This document shows positions 34,597-43,454 of a stretch of DNA of 45,276 nucleotides, in pieces (position 1 is the first letter of the stretch; the number at the start of each line of letters is the position of its first letter). The position numbers and the translations under genes were made by a program. Source of the stretch: an uncultured beta proteobacterium (GTDB taxonomy: Bacteria; Pseudomonadota; Gammaproteobacteria; Burkholderiales; Burkholderiaceae_C); assembly GCA_903909815.1 (NCBI GenBank), contig CAIVXG010000078.1, forward strand, positions 1-45,276, written 5' to 3'. The notes below the pieces were generated by a model. That model saw only the letters and a list, made by a program, of their open reading frames with translations. It ran no database searches and was not told the origin of the DNA.

Positions 34597-36366
34597 TCAA
34601 TGTTCGGTGCCGAGGTAGGCAGCGCGCACCTTCGGGTTTTGCTGGATTTCTTCGGGCGTACCTTGCGTCAGGCGCGTGCCAAATTCCATCACCACCAGGT
34701 GGTCGCACACGTCCATCACCAAGTCCATATCGTGTTCCACCAGCAGAATGCTCATGCCCTCGGATTGAAGCTGTCGCAGCACGTCGGCCAGCGCCTGCTT
34801 CTCCTTGTGGCGCAGGCCTGCCGCAGGCTCATCCAGCAGCAGCAACGCCGGATCACTGCACAGTGCGCGCGCGATTTCCATGAGTCGCTGCGGACCCATG
34901 GCCAGATTGCCGGCCTGCTCGTGCAGGTAGGCACCCATGCCGATGCGTTCGAGCTGCGCCTGCGCTTGGGCAAACAGCTGTCGCTCCTCTTCGCGGTTCA
35001 GTCCTGCCATGGCCGAGGCCACCCCCTTGGCGCCGCGCAGGTGCGCGCCCAGCGCCACATTTTCCAGCACCGTCATGTCGGAGATCATCTTCACGTGCTG
35101 GAAAGTGCGCGACATGCCGCGCGCTGCGATCTCGCGCGACTTGAGGCCGCTGATGGCCGCGCCGCAAAACACCACGCGCCCGCTGCTGAGCGCGGCCACA
35201 CCCGTGATGAGGTTGAAGGTGGTGGACTTGCCCGCACCGTTGGGGCCGATCAGGCCCACGATCTGCCCGGCCTTGATCTGAAAGCTGACGTCGTTCACGG
35301 CGACCAGGCCACCGAACTGCTTGCGTATCGCCTGCACGTCCAGCACCAGTTCGCCCTTGGCCGGCTTGGCGCGTTCGCTCAATGGCGCCACCCCGGGCCA
35401 ATCCAGGCGGCGTGGTGTGCGCGGTAAGCGACGCTCGACCAGCGACCACAGGCCGTTGAGCAGAAACTTGAGCGTGAGCACCAGCACGATGCCGAACACG
35501 ATGGTCTCAAAGCTGCCACTGGTGCCGATGAGACGCGGCAGCAGCACCTGCAGTTGGTCCTCCATCAGCTTGGTCAAAAGCGCGCCCGTGACCGCACCCC
35601 AGACGTGGCCCACGCCACCCACCACGGTCATGAACAGGTACTCGATGCCCATCTTCAAACCGAAGGGCGAGGGGTTGATGGAGCGCTGGAAGTGCGCAAA
35701 CAGCCAGCCCGAAATCGACGCCAGCAAGGCGGCGATGACGAAGATGATGATCTTGTAGCGCAGCGTGTCCACGCCCATGGCCTCGGCCATTTGCGTGCCG
35801 GTGCGCAGCGAGCGCATGGCGCGTCCGGCGCGCGAATCGAGCAGCCGCAATATCGCCAGCGCTGCCAGCAACACCACGCTCCAGGCGAGCAGAAAAAACC
35901 CCCGTCCCTGCCCCACTTCCCAGCCCATGACGGACAGACCCTGAATGCCCAGCAGGCCGTCGTACTTGCCCAGCGCATCCAGGTTGCCCATCAGGTAGTA
36001 CAGCGACAGGCCCCAGGCGATGGTGGCCAGCGGCAGGTAGTGGCCCGACATGCGCAGCGTGATGGCGGCCACGATCAGCGCCGACACGCCGGTGATGGCC
36101 AGGCCGATGAAGAGCGTGAGCCAGGGCGACAAGCCCGTGTTGAGCGTGAGCCAGGCCGTGGCGTAGGCGCCCATGCCGACAAAGGCAGCCTGGCCGAACG
36201 AGGTCAGCCCCGCCACACCCGTGAGCAGCACCAGGCCCAGGCCCACCAGGCTGTACAGGGCGATGTAGTTGAGCTGCGTGATCCAGAAATCGGGCAGCGG
36301 CAACGCGGCGATCAGCACCACCACCAGCACCAGCGCCGGCCAGCCAAAACGCTTTGCGTGGGTCAT
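34597..36366 (-). CDS. livM: ABC transporter permease-ATPase fusion (LivM-LivG)
   Basis: This 589-aa protein joins a LivM permease (about 1-315; eight or more helices, GVAGLTSFGQAAFVGMGAYA) to a LivG ATPase (about 340-589). The ATPase has Walker A GLIGPNGAGKST, Walker B LLLLDEPAAGL and a C-terminal LivG tail (TPEEIQQNPKVRAAYLG). The ABC signature is degenerate: NLAMGPQRLMEIARAL instead of LSxGQQR. Fused LivM-LivG proteins are seen in Burkholderiales. The upstream permease gene ends 81 bases before its start. Confidence 0.92.
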   Translation of the reverse strand: MTHAKRFGWPALVLVVVLIAALPLPDFWITQLNYIALYSLVGLGLVLLTGVAGLTSFGQAAFVGMGAYATAWLTLNTGLSPWLTLFIGLAITGVSALIVAAITLRMSGHYLPLATIAWGLSLYYLMGNLDALGKYDGLLGIQGLSVMGWEVGQGRGFFLLAWSVVLLAALAILRLLDSRAGRAMRSLRTGTQMAEAMGVDTLRYKIIIFVIAALLASISGWLFAHFQRSINPSPFGLKMGIEYLFMTVVGGVGHVWGAVTGALLTKLMEDQLQVLLPRLIGTSGSFETIVFGIVLVLTLKFLLNGLWSLVERRLPRTPRRLDWPGVAPLSERAKPAKGELVLDVQAIRKQFGGLVAVNDVSFQIKAGQIVGLIGPNGAGKSTTFNLITGVAALSSGRVVFCGAAISGLKSREIAARGMSRTFQHVKMISDMTVLENVALGAHLRGAKGVASAMAGLNREEERQLFAQAQAQLERIGMGAYLHEQAGNLAMGPQRLMEIARALCSDPALLLLDEPAAGLRHKEKQALADVLRQLQSEGMSILLVEHDMDLVMDVCDHLVVMEFGTRLTQGTPEEIQQNPKVRAAYLGTEH

Positions 36367-36447
36367 GTCATTGCCCGCCCGTCCGCCCGAAGGGCAATGA
36401 GCGCCCCATCGGGCGGCAGCGAAAAGATTGAGCGTGGGGGTTCATAT

Positions 36448-37485
36448 TTATTCTTCGCCCGAATGGCCGCTGCGCAGCGAGCGCCACAGCAGGATCGGCA
36501 GGATCAGCGTGAACACGATCACCTCCTTGAAGGCACTGGCCCAAAATGAGCCGAAAGACTCGACAACGCCGACGAACAGCGCGCCCAGCAGGGCGCCGGG
36601 ATAACTCTCCAGGCCGGCGATGACTGCGGCTACGAATCCCTTGAGGCCGATCAGGAAACCCGAGTCGTAATAGACGGTGGTGCTGGGGCCGATCAGCAGG
36701 CCCGACAGCGCGCCGATGAGCGCGGCCATGGCGAAGCTCAGTTGCCCCGCGGCCTGCGAGGAAATCCCCATCAGGCGCGCGCCCAGACGGTTCACGGCCG
36801 TGGCACGCAGCGCCTTGCCATAGAGCGAGCGCTCGAAGAACAACCACAGCAGCGTGATCAAGGCCAGCGAAGTGAGGAAGATGATGATGGTTTGCCCGCT
36901 GAGCGTGAGCGGCCCCAGCGACAGTCGCAGTTCCCAGAACGGCGGGTTGCGAAAGCCTTCGGCGCCGAAGAACAGCAGTCCCAGGCCCGTCATGGCGAAG
37001 TGCACGCCCACCGACACGATCAGCAGCACCAGCGGTGTGGCGTCCTCCAGCGACTGATAGGCCACGCGGTACACCAGAGGGCCGAAGGCGGTGACGATGG
37101 CCACGCTTAAGCACGCCTGCACCGCCAAAGGGAACTGCTGCGGCGCGGCCCAGGCCGTGAGCCCTGCGACCACCACCGGAGTCATGAGCGTCTGCAGGCA
37201 CGCCTTGAGGGCTGGGAGGGCGGCCCGCTGGCGCTGCCAGGCAAGAGTGGCATCCATGAGTGCGGCAACAGCGCCCAGGATCAGCAACAGCCAGACGGTG
37301 CCTGGCAGCTTGCCGGTCTGGAACATGGCCAGGGTGAGCGCGCCGTAGGCGACGAATTCACCCTGGGGAATGAAGATCACGCGCGTGACCGTGAACACCA
37401 GCACCGTGGCCAGGCCCAACAGCGCGTAGATGGCGCCATTGGTCAAGCCATCGAGCAACAGGATGCTGGCGATCGAGAAGTCCAT
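36448..37485 (-). CDS. livH: Branched-chain-type ABC transporter permease LivH
   Basis: This 345-aa inner-membrane permease has eight or nine helices and the LivH start [53 protein letters not shown] carries the cytoplasmic coupling loop, and [23 protein letters not shown] is typical near the C-terminus. It is longer than many LivH proteins because of an extra central segment. It pairs with the LivM-LivG fusion. A REP-containing gap of about 160 bp separates it from the binding-protein gene upstream. Confidence 0.92.
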   Translation of the reverse strand: MDFSIASILLLDGLTNGAIYALLGLATVLVFTVTRVIFIPQGEFVAYGALTLAMFQTGKLPGTVWLLLILGAVAALMDATLAWQRQRAALPALKACLQTLMTPVVVAGLTAWAAPQQFPLAVQACLSVAIVTAFGPLVYRVAYQSLEDATPLVLLIVSVGVHFAMTGLGLLFFGAEGFRNPPFWELRLSLGPLTLSGQTIIIFLTSLALITLLWLFFERSLYGKALRATAVNRLGARLMGISSQAAGQLSFAMAALIGALSGLLIGPSTTVYYDSGFLIGLKGFVAAVIAGLESYPGALLGALFVGVVESFGSFWASAFKEVIVFTLILPILLWRSLRSGHSGEE

Positions 37486-37528
37486 GAACTAGCCCTGATA
37501 AACAAACAATCGGAAGAAAGGCAAAAGG

Positions 37529-37634
37529 GTCATTGCGAGGCGCGTCAGACTCGTCGCTGCGAGCACAGCGACGCAATCCACGCCCCATGATTAGCCACCA
37601 TGGATTGCCGCGTCGCTGCGCTCCTCGCAATGAC
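37529..37634. repeat. REP-like dispersed repeat, copy C (complete)
   Basis: This is the cleanest copy. It starts GTCATTGCGAGGCGCGTC, has CGACGCAATCCACG on the left, CCATGGATTGCCGCGTCG on the right, and ends GCTCCTCGCAATGAC. The two outer ends are inverted repeats of each other and so are the inner AATCCA/TGGATT boxes. It fills the gap between livH and the binding-protein gene. Confidence 0.88.
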
Positions 37635-37645
37635 GCACGAAAAAC

Positions 37646-38779
37646 TTATTCCATCTTCCAGTCGCCGTTGACCACCTTGACGATGACGCCGGTTTCCATG
37701 GTGTAACCCCAGTGGTCGTCCTTGGTCCAGTTCATGATGCCGTGCGCCAGCGGCGTGCGTCCCATGGTCTCCAGGGCGTCGCGCAGCGCCGCGCGGAATT
37801 CCTTGGTGCCGGGCTTGGCCTTTTTCAGCGCCAGCGGAATGGCTTTCTCCATCACGATGGCGGCGTCATAGGCGTGTCCCGCAAACTGGTTGCGGCTGCC
37901 CACGCCATAGACCTTCTCGTACTTCTGCACAAAGTCCAACGCCATCTTTTTCGAGGGATGGCTGTCGGGCAATTGCTCGGGCGCGATCACCGGCCCGGAC
38001 ACCACAAAGGTGCCTTCCACGCTCTTGCCACCGACGCGCATCAGGTCGCGCGTGGCAGCGGCATGGGTCTGGTAGATCTTGCCCTTGAAGCCGCGCTCCA
38101 CCACGGCCATTTCCGGCATCGCCGCGCCACTTCCCGAGGCCACGATCAGCATCGCGTCGGGATTGGCGGAGACCAGTTTCAGGGCCTGGGCCGTGACACC
38201 GGTGTCGGTGCGGGCAAAGCGCTCAGCTCCGATGACCTTGATGCCAGCCTTCTCGGCCAGGGGCGTGAACTCCTTGAGCCAGCCTTCGCCGTAGGCGTCG
38301 GTGTAGCCCAGAAAGCCCACTGTCTTGACGCCGCCCTTCTTCATGTGCTCGACCATGGCGTGCGACATCACGCCGTTGGACTGGGGCAGGCGAAAGCTCC
38401 ACGCGTCCTTGCCGGGCGGCAACGCCGCGGGCGTGGCCAACAGCTGTGGCGTCTGGCTTTCCATGGCAACGTCGGCCATCGCGATGCCCACCGGCGTGGC
38501 GGCGGAGCCAACGATCAAATCGACCTTGTCGTCGGAGACAAAGCGGCGCGCATTCTTCACACCGTTGGTGGGATCGGTGGCATCGTCCAGCACGATCACG
38601 CGCAGCTTCTCGCCGCCAATCGACGTGGGCCAAAGCGCGAGCTGGTTCTTCATCGGAATACCCAGTCCCGAGGCCGGTCCGGTGAGCGGCAGACTGACAC
38701 CAATGGTGATGTCTGCCAGCGCCGCGCCGGATGCCACGACCGTGACGGCGGCGGCGATGAGGGTCTTGAAGTTCTTCAT
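37646..38779 (-). CDS. livK: ABC transporter substrate-binding protein (LivK type)
   Basis: This 377-aa periplasmic binding protein has a signal peptide ending ASGAALA (residue 22). DITIGVSLPLTGPASGLGIPMKN is the first strand of the type I fold, and the hinge-linked domains follow (VDLIVGSAATPVGIAMADVA, GFLGYTDAYGEGWLKEF). It belongs to the group annotated as branched-chain amino acid binders, but many members bind aromatic acids such as hydroxybenzoates and cinnamates. The adjacent ligase, thiolase and dehydrogenase genes favour an aromatic ligand. It starts after a thioesterase gene on the same strand. Confidence 0.9.
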   Translation of the reverse strand: MKNFKTLIAAAVTVVASGAALADITIGVSLPLTGPASGLGIPMKNQLALWPTSIGGEKLRVIVLDDATDPTNGVKNARRFVSDDKVDLIVGSAATPVGIAMADVAMESQTPQLLATPAALPPGKDAWSFRLPQSNGVMSHAMVEHMKKGGVKTVGFLGYTDAYGEGWLKEFTPLAEKAGIKVIGAERFARTDTGVTAQALKLVSANPDAMLIVASGSGAAMPEMAVVERGFKGKIYQTHAAATRDLMRVGGKSVEGTFVVSGPVIAPEQLPDSHPSKKMALDFVQKYEKVYGVGSRNQFAGHAYDAAIVMEKAIPLALKKAKPGTKEFRAALRDALETMGRTPLAHGIMNWTKDDHWGYTMETGVIVKVVNGDWKME

Positions 38780-38821
38780 GGTGTTGTCTCCTGATGTTTC
38801 AGTGGTGGTGGGGGGAACGGG

Positions 38822-39250
38822 TTAGCTGCACAGCGCCTTGATGTCGGCGGGAACGGGGATGGCTTTGATGCGGTCCGCATCGCCAGGGACACGCACGCAA
38901 AAAGCGCGGGTCTCGCTGCCTTCGCAAAGGATGTCCTCGCCGCGCTTCACGACATGCTTTTGTACGAACACCTTGTCGCGCCATTCCACGACCGAGGTGT
39001 GAATTTGCAGCGTCTCGCCATAGGTGGCGGGGCGCATGAACTTGGTGTGGATCTCCAGCAGCGGCGTGCCGATGATGCCGGTGCGCTTGACCAGTTCGCG
39101 CCAGGGCTGAACCCCGCATTGCGCGAAGAAATTCAGCGAGGAGGCGTCCATCCATTTACTGAAGTTCGGGAAGAAAACAATGCCTGCGGGGTCGCAGTCG
39201 CCGAACATGACGTTCACTTCGTAAACAATGGTCTTGTGGTTTATGGTCAT
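38822..39250 (-). CDS. Acyl-CoA thioesterase, 4-hydroxybenzoyl-CoA thioesterase type
   Basis: This 142-aa hotdog-fold enzyme has the catalytic-Asp block NVMFGDCDPAGIVFFPNFSKWMDASS near the N-terminus, which is the signature of the 4-hydroxybenzoyl-CoA thioesterase/YbgC group. It would hydrolyse an aryl-CoA to the free acid and CoA. After beta-oxidation of a phenylpropanoid side chain the product is a benzoyl-CoA derivative, so release of hydroxybenzoate is the logical last step. It starts 14 bases after the SDR stop, so the two are probably co-transcribed. Confidence 0.88.
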   Translation of the reverse strand: MTINHKTIVYEVNVMFGDCDPAGIVFFPNFSKWMDASSLNFFAQCGVQPWRELVKRTGIIGTPLLEIHTKFMRPATYGETLQIHTSVVEWRDKVFVQKHVVKRGEDILCEGSETRAFCVRVPGDADRIKAIPVPADIKALCS

Positions 39251-39264
39251 GAGGGTTCAATGGT

Positions 39265-40044
39265 TCAGCGCGGCGCCATGCGCAGCGCACCGTCCAGGCG
39301 AATGACTTCGCCGTTGAGGTGCATGTTAGTGACGATATGGCAGGCCAACTGAGCAAATTCTTCTGGCTTTCCCAGGCGCGCCGGGAACGGGATGCTGGCC
39401 GCCAGCGACTGCTGCACGGCCTCGGGCAAGGTCTGCATCAGCGGCGTGGCAAACAGGCCCGGTGCGATGGTGCACACGCGTATGCCGTGCTGCGCCAGAT
39501 CGCGCGCCATGGGCAAGGTCATGCCCACAACGCCGCTCTTGGAGGCGCTGTAGGCCTGCTGCCCCACCTGGCCGTCAAAGGCTGCGACCGAGGCCGTGAA
39601 CACCATGACGCCGCGCTCGCCGTCCTCTTGCGGGCTGAGCTTGGCGCAGGCCGCTGCAAACAGGCGCGCGGCGTTGTAGGTGCCGATCAAGTTCACGTTG
39701 ACGACGCGCACAAAGTCCTCCAGCGGCGCCGGTGTTCCGTCCCGCGCAATGACGCGCTTGGCCGCTCCGATGCCGGCAATGCTCATCAATAGGCGCGCCG
39801 CTCCATGCGCTGCGGCGGCCTGGTCGATGGCGGTCTGCAGGCTTTCGCTGTTCGTGATGTCGCAGCAGCAGGCGAGCGCGACGCCGCCGGCGGCAACGAT
39901 GTCGCAGGCGACCTTCTCGGCGTTCGCCTGATTCATGTCGAGCACCGCCACCTTGGCACCCAGGCGTGCCAGTTCCCGCGCCGTAGCCTCTCCCAGCCCC
40001 GAACCGCCGCCAGTGACGAGCGCCGCTTGTCCTTGAATTTTCAT
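39265..40044 (-). CDS. SDR 3-hydroxyacyl-CoA dehydrogenase
   Basis: This 259-aa classical short-chain dehydrogenase has the nucleotide motif TGGGSGLGEAT at residues 11-21, LDMNQAN for NAD preference, SIAGIG for the NNAG-type motif, a serine in TASVAAFDG and the active-site YSASK. The C-terminal GEVIRLDGALRMAPR and overall shape recall type II 3-hydroxyacyl-CoA dehydrogenase (HSD10). It would oxidise the 3-hydroxy-3-aryl-propanoyl-CoA made by the crotonase. A repeat-containing gap of about 240 bp lies between it and the thiolase gene. Confidence 0.88.
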   Translation of the reverse strand: MKIQGQAALVTGGGSGLGEATARELARLGAKVAVLDMNQANAEKVACDIVAAGGVALACCCDITNSESLQTAIDQAAAAHGAARLLMSIAGIGAAKRVIARDGTPAPLEDFVRVVNVNLIGTYNAARLFAAACAKLSPQEDGERGVMVFTASVAAFDGQVGQQAYSASKSGVVGMTLPMARDLAQHGIRVCTIAPGLFATPLMQTLPEAVQQSLAASIPFPARLGKPEEFAQLACHIVTNMHLNGEVIRLDGALRMAPR

Positions 40045-40069
40045 GTCAGTCTTTCAAAAAAGTTTTCCC

Positions 40070-40280
40070 GTCATTGCGAGGAGCCTCAATCCAGCTCGAT
40101 TCCGCACACAGCCCATGAACCGAAGATTCGTCATTGCGACTGCCGCGTCGCTGCACTTACTCGCAGTGACGGCCAGCGCGGCAATCCACGAGCACCACAG
40201 CTTTGCCAGCATGGATTGCCGCGCTGCGCTAGCAATGACGAATTGGCTTTTGCAGTTGCTTTTGCGGGCCTCGCAATGAC
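40070..40280. repeat. REP-like dispersed repeat, copy D (compound)
   Basis: The block opens GTCATTGCGAGGAGCC and closes GGCCTCGCAATGAC. Inside it are an internal GTCATTGCGACTGCCGCG (from about 40130) with a mirrored CTCGCAGTGACGG, and a central GGCAATCCACGAGCACCAC ... CATGGATTGCCGCGC pair followed by AGCAATGACG. At least three palindromic units are stacked. It occupies the gap between the SDR and thiolase genes. Confidence 0.82.
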
Positions 40281-40285
40281 GAGCT

Positions 40286-41533
40286 TTATGCATCGGTGTT
40301 CTCCAGCAGCAGCGCGATGCCCTGGCCGCCGCCGATGCAGGCCGACGCGATGCCATAGCGTTGGCCCGAGCGTTTCAGTTCGCGCGCCAGTGTGATCGTC
40401 AGCCGCACGCCGGTGGCGGCCAGAGGATGGCCCATCGCGATGGCGCCACCGTTGACATTGAGCCGGCTCATATCGAGCCCGAGTTCGCAGCCCACGGCCA
40501 GCGTCTGCGCGCCCTGGGCTTCGTTGATTTCGAAGCGGCCTATTCTGTCCAGCGTGAGCCCCGTGCGTGCCAGCAGCAGGCGAATCGCGGGCGCGGGTCC
40601 GATGCCCATGATCTCGGGCGGCACGCCCACCACAGCGCAGGCGACGACGCGCGCCAGCGCCTTCTTGCCCTGGGCCTTGGCGTAGCCGCCTGAGGCCACC
40701 ACGGCGGCGGCGGCCGCATCGACCAGGGCTGCGCTGTTGCCGCCGGTCTGGACTCCACCTTCATACACCGGGCGCAGCTTGGCCAACACGTCCACCGGCG
40801 AGGCGCGCACATGGCTGTCCAGCGCCACTTCGGCGAGCTTGCCCTGCAGCTTGATGCCCCGCGACTGATAGCCTTCGAGCTCGAATTTCTCGCTGATCAC
40901 AGGCACGATCTCGCCGGCGTGAAAGCCGCTTTGCTGCGCGGCCAGCGCCTTGGCAAATGAGTTGGACGCGAACTCGTCGACCTGCTCTCGCTTCACGCCG
41001 TACTTGACGGCCAGGTTCTCTGCGGTCTGGATCATGTTGATGCCGGCGGCGGAGTCCTTCAACGCCTCCCACATGAAGTCCTTGAAGCCCACGGGTGCGC
41101 CCAGCTTGAAGCCGTTGCGGTGCTCGAACGAGGCGATCGGGTTGCGCGTCATGCTCTCGCTACCCACCACCAGCGCGGCTTCGCAGGCGCCGCTCTGGAT
41201 TTGCTCACCCGCCTGGCGAAACAGCTCGAAGCCCGTGCCGCAGATGCGCTGTGCCATCAGCGCCGGCACCTCCACCGGCACCCCCGCGTACAAGCCGATG
41301 TGGCGCGGCAGCATGAACTGCTCGAAGTCCCCGGGCGCCATGTTGCCGGCGATGACCGAGCCCACGTGTTCGCCCGGAACCCCGGCGCGCGAAAGCGCTG
41401 CGCGCGCCGCCTTGATGCCAAGGTCCGTGGGCGAAATGTGGCCCAACGCGCCACAGTAGTCGACCATGGGCGTGCGCACCCCGTCGAGCATCCAGATATC
41501 GTCGAAAGAAGAGAAAAATCCTTTGGGGGCCAC
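40286..41533 (-). CDS. Thiolase (acetyl-CoA acyltransferase)
   Basis: This 415-aa thiolase has the acyl-accepting Cys in QRICGTGFELF (about residue 98), NEAQGAQTLAVG, the His motif GGAIAMGHPLAATGVR and the second Cys in ACIGGGQG. It would cleave a 3-keto-3-aryl-propanoyl-CoA to acetyl-CoA and an aroyl-CoA. The start is GTG 41533 with AAAGGAATC upstream. It follows the ligase gene by 12 bases. The N-terminus MAPKGFFSSFDDIWMLDG is slightly longer than usual. Confidence 0.88.
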   Translation of the reverse strand: MAPKGFFSSFDDIWMLDGVRTPMVDYCGALGHISPTDLGIKAARAALSRAGVPGEHVGSVIAGNMAPGDFEQFMLPRHIGLYAGVPVEVPALMAQRICGTGFELFRQAGEQIQSGACEAALVVGSESMTRNPIASFEHRNGFKLGAPVGFKDFMWEALKDSAAGINMIQTAENLAVKYGVKREQVDEFASNSFAKALAAQQSGFHAGEIVPVISEKFELEGYQSRGIKLQGKLAEVALDSHVRASPVDVLAKLRPVYEGGVQTGGNSAALVDAAAAAVVASGGYAKAQGKKALARVVACAVVGVPPEIMGIGPAPAIRLLLARTGLTLDRIGRFEINEAQGAQTLAVGCELGLDMSRLNVNGGAIAMGHPLAATGVRLTITLARELKRSGQRYGIASACIGGGQGIALLLENTDA

Positions 41534-41545
41534 GATTCGATTCCT

Positions 41546-43405
41546 TTAGATGGATTGCGGTTGCAAAAATGGCTGCAGCGTGCCTTCGTGCAGCGCCTGC
41601 ACCGTGGCATCGCGTTGCAGGAGCACAGCACGCTGGTTGATGGAGCCCTTGTCGGTGATCTCGCCCCGGTCGATGGTGGGCGCCTCGGCCAGAAGGCACA
41701 GGCGCGCAACACGGCTGGCGCTGCCGGTGGCGCATGCCGCCAGTTCGTTGAGAACCTGCTGGAATTTCTCCAGCACCCGCGCGCTGGCCAGTACCTCGGC
41801 CAGGGGCGCGCCAGCGTCCATTCCGGACAGGGCGCGCACCGCCTGCGTCGGAAAAACCATGGCGCCGACCTCCTTCATGTTGATGCCGGTGAGCACCACA
41901 TCCTGGATATAGGGCGTACCCGCCGCGATGATCCTGGCGCGCAGCGGGCCCACGCTGACGAAGGTGCCGGTGGCGAGCTTGAAGTCTTCGGCGATGCGGC
42001 CATCGAATTTCAGGCCCTGATTCACGTCAGTCTCGTCAATCCATTTGACCGCGTCGCCCGAGCAGAAGAAGCCCTCTTCGTCGAAGTGCTTGGCGCTTTC
42101 CTGCGGCGCGCGCCAGTAGCCGGGCGTGATGTTGGGGCCGCGGTAACGCACCTCGGTCTTGCCCTCGATGTCCACCAGTTTGAGCTCCATGCCGGGTGCG
42201 GGCACACCCAGGTCGCCGGCCTTCACGTCCGGGCTGGTGACAAAGATCGCGAACGGTCCGGACTCGGTCATCCCCAGGCCCGTGGTCATGACGATGCGCT
42301 CGCCGATTTCCTGCTCGGCCGAGGCAAACAGACTGTCCCACACCGGTTGCGCCAGGGCCGCTCCGGCGTAGAAAAACATCTGCACGCGCGACAGCAAGTT
42401 ACGGCGCAGCGCTGCGTCACTCTGCATCGCGATGGCAATGGCCTCAAAGCCCGTGGGTACGTTGAAGTACACCGTGGGCGCAATCTCGCGCAGGTTGCGC
42501 AGGGTCTCGCCCATGAGCGCAGGCGTGGGCTTGCCGTCGTCGATATAGAGCGTGCCGCCGTGGTACAGCACCATACCGAAATTGTGATTCCCGCCAAAGG
42601 TGTGGTTCCAGGGCAGCCAGTCCAGCAGCACCAGGGGAGACTGCGTCAGCACCGGCATGCTCTGGGCCATCTGCTGCTGGTTCGCGCACCACATGCGTTG
42701 GGTGTTGATCACGGCCTTGGGCAACTTGGTCGAGCCGCTGGTGAACAAAAACTTCACGATCGTGTCGGGCCCGGTGGCGGCGATGGCCGAGTCGACCTCG
42801 GCCGTGGCCGGTGTGGCCAGCAGCGCCGAAAACGAGGTGGTGGCGCGACCCTCAAGCACGCCCGAGCCCAGCACCACCTCTACCTCGGCGCCGACCGTGG
42901 CCTGGAGTGCCTTGCCGTAGCGCGCTGCGTCGGCTGCAAACACCATGCCTGGCAGCACCGTGTTGAGCACATGGCGCAGCTTCTCGAAGTCCTGGCTCAC
43001 GAGCGAGTACGGCGGCGAAGTTGGAACGAAAGGCACGCCCGCGAGCATGCAGCCCAGCGCCAACTGGGCGTGCTCAAGGTCGTTCTCGGACAGGATCACC
43101 ACCGGGCGTTGCGCGCTCAAACCGCGGTCGATGAGCCCCTGCGCGATGCGCCGTGCACCCTCCCAGGCCTGCCTGTAGCTCACGTGCTGCCAGTCGCCCC
43201 GACTGGCGTCGGCCAGCTTTTCGCGCCGTGCCATGAACGTGCGCTCGGGTGCCGTTTGCGCCCAATGCTGCAGACGGTCGCTCATGCGCTGCGGGTAGTC
43301 CGCCAGCGGCTGCTCGGCCTGCAGGTAATGCACGCCGGGCGCACCGTCGCGCAGTTGCACGCGGGTTACGCCGAAGCTCAAGGGTCGGTATTTTTTGGCC
43401 GTCAT
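41546..43405 (-). CDS. fcs: Feruloyl-CoA synthase-like aryl-CoA ligase
   Basis: This 619-aa AMP-forming ligase has the phosphate loop LFTSGSTKLPKAVINTQ (about 223-239), WLPWNHTFGGNHNFG, the TTGLGMTESGPFA motif and SGDAVKWIDETD with GLKFDGRIAEDFKLATGTFVSVGPLR. These blocks are those of feruloyl-CoA synthases of the long type. It activates ferulate, p-coumarate or a related cinnamic acid to the CoA thioester in the cytosol. The usual hinge Lys near the C-terminus appears in GEITDKGSINQ. The next upstream gene encodes a crotonase. Confidence 0.9.
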   Translation of the reverse strand: MTAKKYRPLSFGVTRVQLRDGAPGVHYLQAEQPLADYPQRMSDRLQHWAQTAPERTFMARREKLADASRGDWQHVSYRQAWEGARRIAQGLIDRGLSAQRPVVILSENDLEHAQLALGCMLAGVPFVPTSPPYSLVSQDFEKLRHVLNTVLPGMVFAADAARYGKALQATVGAEVEVVLGSGVLEGRATTSFSALLATPATAEVDSAIAATGPDTIVKFLFTSGSTKLPKAVINTQRMWCANQQQMAQSMPVLTQSPLVLLDWLPWNHTFGGNHNFGMVLYHGGTLYIDDGKPTPALMGETLRNLREIAPTVYFNVPTGFEAIAIAMQSDAALRRNLLSRVQMFFYAGAALAQPVWDSLFASAEQEIGERIVMTTGLGMTESGPFAIFVTSPDVKAGDLGVPAPGMELKLVDIEGKTEVRYRGPNITPGYWRAPQESAKHFDEEGFFCSGDAVKWIDETDVNQGLKFDGRIAEDFKLATGTFVSVGPLRARIIAAGTPYIQDVVLTGINMKEVGAMVFPTQAVRALSGMDAGAPLAEVLASARVLEKFQQVLNELAACATGSASRVARLCLLAEAPTIDRGEITDKGSINQRAVLLQRDATVQALHEGTLQPFLQPQSI

Positions 43406-43454
43406 GGGTGTCTCCTGCAGCGCCGCTTCTTATAGTTTTTGGCGCTTGCCTGTA

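Noticed and set aside
33583-40280. Possible CRISPR array or insertion sequence ends
   Set aside because: The repeats are inverted and irregularly spaced, with no unique equal-length spacers, no cas genes and no transposase frame between copies.
41120-43435. A 771-codon open frame antisense to the thiolase and aryl-CoA ligase genes
   Set aside because: It spans two clear minus-strand genes and their junction, and is compositionally a shadow (Arg/His/Gln-rich).
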